A stretch of DNA of 64,000 nucleotides, from contig CAVRGJ010000005.1 in NCBI GenBank assembly GCA_963720705.1, positions 496,001-560,000 on the forward strand. The letters run 5' to 3'. The notes under the pieces are model-generated. The model did not search any database, had not been told where the DNA came from, and saw nothing but the letters and a program-made list of their open reading frames with translations. Both the position numbers and the translations under genes were made by a program. How positions within the stretch are numbered: position 1 is the stretch's first letter; each line of letters starts with the position of its first letter. This document shows, piece after piece, positions 61,407 to 64,000 of the stretch. The stretch is from DASWJZ01 sp963720705. GTDB lineage: Bacteria; Pseudomonadota; Alphaproteobacteria; Rhizobiales; Afifellaceae.

Positions 61407-62168
61407 CTAGACGCTCATGCCGCCGTCGACCATCAGCATCGCCCCCGTCACGAAGCTTGCGTCGTCCGACACGAGATAGAGGACCGAGCGCGCGACCTCC
61501 TCGACCTTGGCGTGGCGACCGAGCGGTATCAGTTCGTTGAAGAATTCCCCGCCGTCGCGCCCGATCGCCTGCGTCAGCCCCGCCTCGACGTTGTGCTGGA
61601 ACTGATTGTCGATCGGGCCGGGATGGATGGTGTTTACGCGGATGCGGCGCGGGGCGAGCTCCTTCGCAAGGCAGCGCATAAGCCCGACCTGCGCATGCTT
61701 GGCGGTGATGTAGGCGTAGACGCCCGGGTCGCCGCGCGTCGCCGCGACGCTTGACGTGATCACGATTGCGCCGCCGTCATTCATCTTGGGTACAGCGTAT
61801 TTGCAGGCGAGGAACGCGCCGCGGACATGCACGGCGTAGACATCGTCGAAGACGTCGACGGGATAGGACTCGATCGGTGCGACGGTGCCGAAGTTCCCGG
61901 CATTCGAGAAAAGCACATCGATTGCGCCGAAGCGTTCGACCGTCGCCGCGACGAACCGCTCGGCGTCCTCCGCGTTGCCAACGTCGGCGACGAACGTCGC
62001 CACGCGGTCGGAGGATGACGCAAGTGAGTCCGCCGTGCGCTTCAGCGCGAGATCGGAGCGGTCGACGAGCATCACGCGAGCGCCCTCGTCGAGCATGAGG
62101 CGCGCCGTCACGGAGCCGAGGCTGCCCGCCCCACCGGTCACGATGCAGGTCTTGTCGTCAAGCCGCAA
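61407..62168 (-). CDS. Short-chain dehydrogenase/reductase (253 aa)
   Basis: Starts with TTG at 62168, 7 nt after GGGAGG. TGGAGSLGSVTARLM (cofactor), DVLFSNAGNFG, catalytic ITSSVAATRGDPGVYAYITAK and NTIHPGPIDNQF, ending FVTGAMLMVDGGMSV. Complete classical SDR. It sits before pobA on the same strand and may dehydrogenate a hydroxy intermediate of the same pathway. Confidence 0.92.
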   Translation of the reverse strand: MRLDDKTCIVTGGAGSLGSVTARLMLDEGARVMLVDRSDLALKRTADSLASSSDRVATFVADVGNAEDAERFVAATVERFGAIDVLFSNAGNFGTVAPIESYPVDVFDDVYAVHVRGAFLACKYAVPKMNDGGAIVITSSVAATRGDPGVYAYITAKHAQVGLMRCLAKELAPRRIRVNTIHPGPIDNQFQHNVEAGLTQAIGRDGGEFFNELIPLGRHAKVEEVARSVLYLVSDDASFVTGAMLMVDGGMSV

Positions 62169-62233
62169 AGGCCATCCTCCCAGCGCGAGCGCGCCGGCCG
62201 GGGCCGGTTCGTTTCGGCGCCAGCGCCGCCATT

Positions 62234-62251
62234 TGGTTTGCTATCAAACCA
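62234..62251. promoter_or_regulatory. Palindrome in the SDR / ABC-importer divergent promoter
   Basis: TGGTTTGCTATCAAACCA has perfect 7-bp arms around CTAT. It resembles the palindrome at 57245-57262, linking the two divergent gene sets. Confidence 0.65.
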
Positions 62252-62402
62252 CTTCGGCGCTACGATACAAGCGCCTGGAGCGAAGAGCAAAGCGCCCCGC
62301 CTCGGAACCGGCCACGGTTCGGTGCGGAGAACGCGGCCTCAGGCGGTAGAGCGGTTCCCGCCGGAAAAGGCGGGCGGTTCTGCTGGCAAAGGGAGGGCCA
62401 TC

Positions 62403-63674
62403 ATGAGGATTTTGAAGTCCCGCGGGTTAGAGAAGTTGTTGCTTGCGGCGGTGATCGTCGTGGGTGGCGGCCAGTTGGCCTCCGCGCAGGACAGACCGCT
62501 TTGTGGGCTCGGCAACGGTGAGAAAGCGACGGGCGATCCGATCCTCGTCGGCTCCGTGGTAGGCCAGACCGGCCCAGACGATTTCAGCGCCGGCGCGGAC
62601 GCCGCGCGCGCCTACTTCAACTGCGTCAACGAGAACGGCGGCATCAACGGCCGGCCGATCCAGTTCATGGTCGAGGACGACCAGTGGAAGCCGGAGGTGG
62701 CGGCGCAGGTCGCCTCGAAGCTTGTAAAAGACGAGGGCGTCGTTGCGCTCGTCGGCAATGGCAGCTTCGTGGAGATGACGGTCAACGCCAAGCTCTATGA
62801 AGATCAAAACGTCGCGGTCGTCGCGTCGGCCTGCGCCGTGCGCGAATGCTTCGAGGCACGGAACATCGCCTCCACCAACCAGGGCCCGGTGCCGAGCAAC
62901 ATCTCCGCCGTGCAATACGCGGTGGAGAATCTTGGCTCGAAGAAGGTCGCCTGCGTCGGCCTCAACATTCCCTCAAACGGCGTGTGGTCGTGCAACCTGA
63001 CCAACGAATGGCTGAAGGAGAAGGGGCTGGAAGGCGTCTCCGTGCTCATGGACCCGGGCGCGCCCGATCCGAACGCGTCGCTGCTTGAAGCGGTCGCGAG
63101 CGGTGCCGACACGATCCTGATGAGTCTGCCCGCGGGCCTCGCCGAGGCGTTCCTAAAGGCCGCACAGGATCAGGATCTGCGCGATCAGTACACCTGGATC
63201 TCGCCGACCCCGCTCTACAAGCAGGGCATGCCGGAGGCACTCGGCGACTACTGGAGCGGCAAAGTGCACGTCGCCATCGAGCTGACGCCGTGGGACGGCG
63301 GAGGGCCCGATGCGCAGCGCTGGCTGAAGGTGATGGACCAGTACGGCCGCGCCGAAGATCCGCGCGATACCTTCTCGCAGGCGGGTTTCGTCTCCGCCAA
63401 CATCTTCGTCGACACGCTGATGAAGATGGACCCGGCCAAGCTCGACCGCGCGAGCGTCACCACGGCGCTGAAGGCGGTGAGGGGCTACCACACCGATCTT
63501 CTCTGCGGTCCTTGGTATTTCGGCGACGCCGACTTCCACCAGCCGAACCACGCGTCGCTTGTCGTCCGCATCGACAAGGATGGCTTCAAGCCGGAAACCG
63601 GATGCTTCGACGTGTCAGGGTCTTATTTCGACAAGATCAGAAAACTGGAGGCGGACCAGCACCTGACCGAGTAG
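62403..63674 (+). CDS. Branched-chain-type ABC solute-binding protein (423 aa)
   Basis: ATG 62403 follows AAAGGGAGGGCCATC. Signal peptide to about LASAQDR. Peripla_BP_6 pattern: DPILVGSVVGQTGPDDFSAG, NENGGINGRPIQFMVEDDQW, GVVALVGNGSFVEM and TFSQAGFVSANIFVDTLMKM. In aromatic clusters such proteins bind benzoate- or phenylacetate-like acids rather than leucine. First gene of an importer operon. Confidence 0.92.
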   Translation: MRILKSRGLEKLLLAAVIVVGGGQLASAQDRPLCGLGNGEKATGDPILVGSVVGQTGPDDFSAGADAARAYFNCVNENGGINGRPIQFMVEDDQWKPEVAAQVASKLVKDEGVVALVGNGSFVEMTVNAKLYEDQNVAVVASACAVRECFEARNIASTNQGPVPSNISAVQYAVENLGSKKVACVGLNIPSNGVWSCNLTNEWLKEKGLEGVSVLMDPGAPDPNASLLEAVASGADTILMSLPAGLAEAFLKAAQDQDLRDQYTWISPTPLYKQGMPEALGDYWSGKVHVAIELTPWDGGGPDAQRWLKVMDQYGRAEDPRDTFSQAGFVSANIFVDTLMKMDPAKLDRASVTTALKAVRGYHTDLLCGPWYFGDADFHQPNHASLVVRIDKDGFKPETGCFDVSGSYFDKIRKLEADQHLTE

Positions 63675-63686
63675 TCTTCGGGATCG

Positions 63687-64000
63687 ATGGGAGCATATAG
63701 CCTCTTCTTCGTCACCGGGCTCGCGGTCGGGGCAATCTACGCACTCTCCGGCATCGGGCTGGTCGTGCTCTACAGATCGACCGGCGTTCTCAATCTGGCC
63801 TATGGCGCGATCGGCGCCATGGGCGCCATGGTGGCTTGGCAGCTTCAGCAATGGGGCTACACCGAGCCGGTGATCTGGTTGGCGGCGCTCACCGTCGCCA
63901 CTTTCCTCTCGCTTGCCTACGGACTCCTGGTCGCGCCGCGACTTTCCTACCGCGAGCCGGTGGTCAAGGCGGTCGCGACGCTTGGCTTTGCGCTCATCAT
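63687..64000 (+). CDS. Branched-chain-type ABC permease, LivH type (partial, right edge)
   Basis: From ATG 63687: FVTGLAVGAIYALSGIGLVV, LYRSTGVLNLAYGAIGAMGA and a later VVKAVATLGFALI before the window ends (about 104 residues seen). LNLAYGAIG is the LivH-family block. It starts 12 nt after the binding protein. The rest of the importer lies outside. Confidence 0.93.
   Translation, partial: MGAYSLFFVTGLAVGAIYALSGIGLVVLYRSTGVLNLAYGAIGAMGAMVAWQLQQWGYTEPVIWLAALTVATFLSLAYGLLVAPRLSYREPVVKAVATLGFALI

Overview
The window is GC-rich, with strong Shine-Dalgarno sites. It carries a heat-shock gene with a ROSE-like RNA thermometer, many ABC and TRAP importers, IclR/GntR/LacI/ArsR regulators, an aquaporin-type arsenic operon and many decayed insertion sequences. 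Together these point to a soil or plant-associated alphaproteobacterium of the Hyphomicrobiales (Bradyrhizobium, Mesorhizobium or Rhizobium relatives). This assignment rests on gene content and family knowledge, not on a search.

Left end (1-5.4 kb): a minus-strand operon holds a hypothetical protein, a small protein, an excisionase-like HTH protein, two tyrosine recombinases and a serine recombinase that runs off the left edge. An IS5-type scar follows. From 5.6 to 20 kb, accessory islets alternate with IS remnants: a secreted beta-propeller, a DUF1194 protein, an IclR-controlled polar amino-acid-type ABC importer beside a CnbZ-type deaminase, a short tRNA 3' fragment, a GlsB-like membrane protein, an SDR plus StyA-like flavin monooxygenase, and an amino-acid permease.

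20-40 kb is the most accessory part. It includes a DMT exporter and, between two transposase remnants, a cassette of UDP-galactopyranose mutase (glf), a small Gly-Pro-rich coiled-coil protein, a prolyl-4-hydroxylase-like oxygenase (frameshifted here) and a Skp1-GlcNAc-transferase-like glycosyltransferase. I read this as a candidate proline hydroxylation/O-glycosylation system. Next come a pair of secreted proteins, a thermometer-controlled Hsp20 operon ending in a HicB-like gene, a terminase remnant, a stand-alone receiver, a Crp/Fnr regulator, several tiny rhizobial-type proteins, a duplicated gene pair, a gene split by about 455 bp of almost pure G, and a HEPN/AbiU2-like protein. A tRNA-Arg(CCU) 3' fragment and a decayed serine recombinase close this part at 39.8-40.5 kb.

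40-64 kb is metabolic. Two complete sugar-type ABC importers flank an unusual alpha/beta-hydrolase-GntR fusion and a LacI regulator. Then come a VOC protein, trehalose-phosphatase, an ArsR-ArsC fusion with an aquaporin, and an aromatic-acid block: TRAP importer, PaaK-type CoA ligase, DpgC-like cofactor-free oxygenase, 4-hydroxybenzoate 3-monooxygenase, an SDR and a branched-chain-type ABC importer that continues past the right edge. Two divergent promoters in this block share a palindrome, suggesting one regulon.

Several otherwise well-conserved genes carry single-base frameshifts (about 23.74, 34.24 and 57.12 kb), and there is a poly-G block. Some apparent pseudogenes may therefore be sequence errors.
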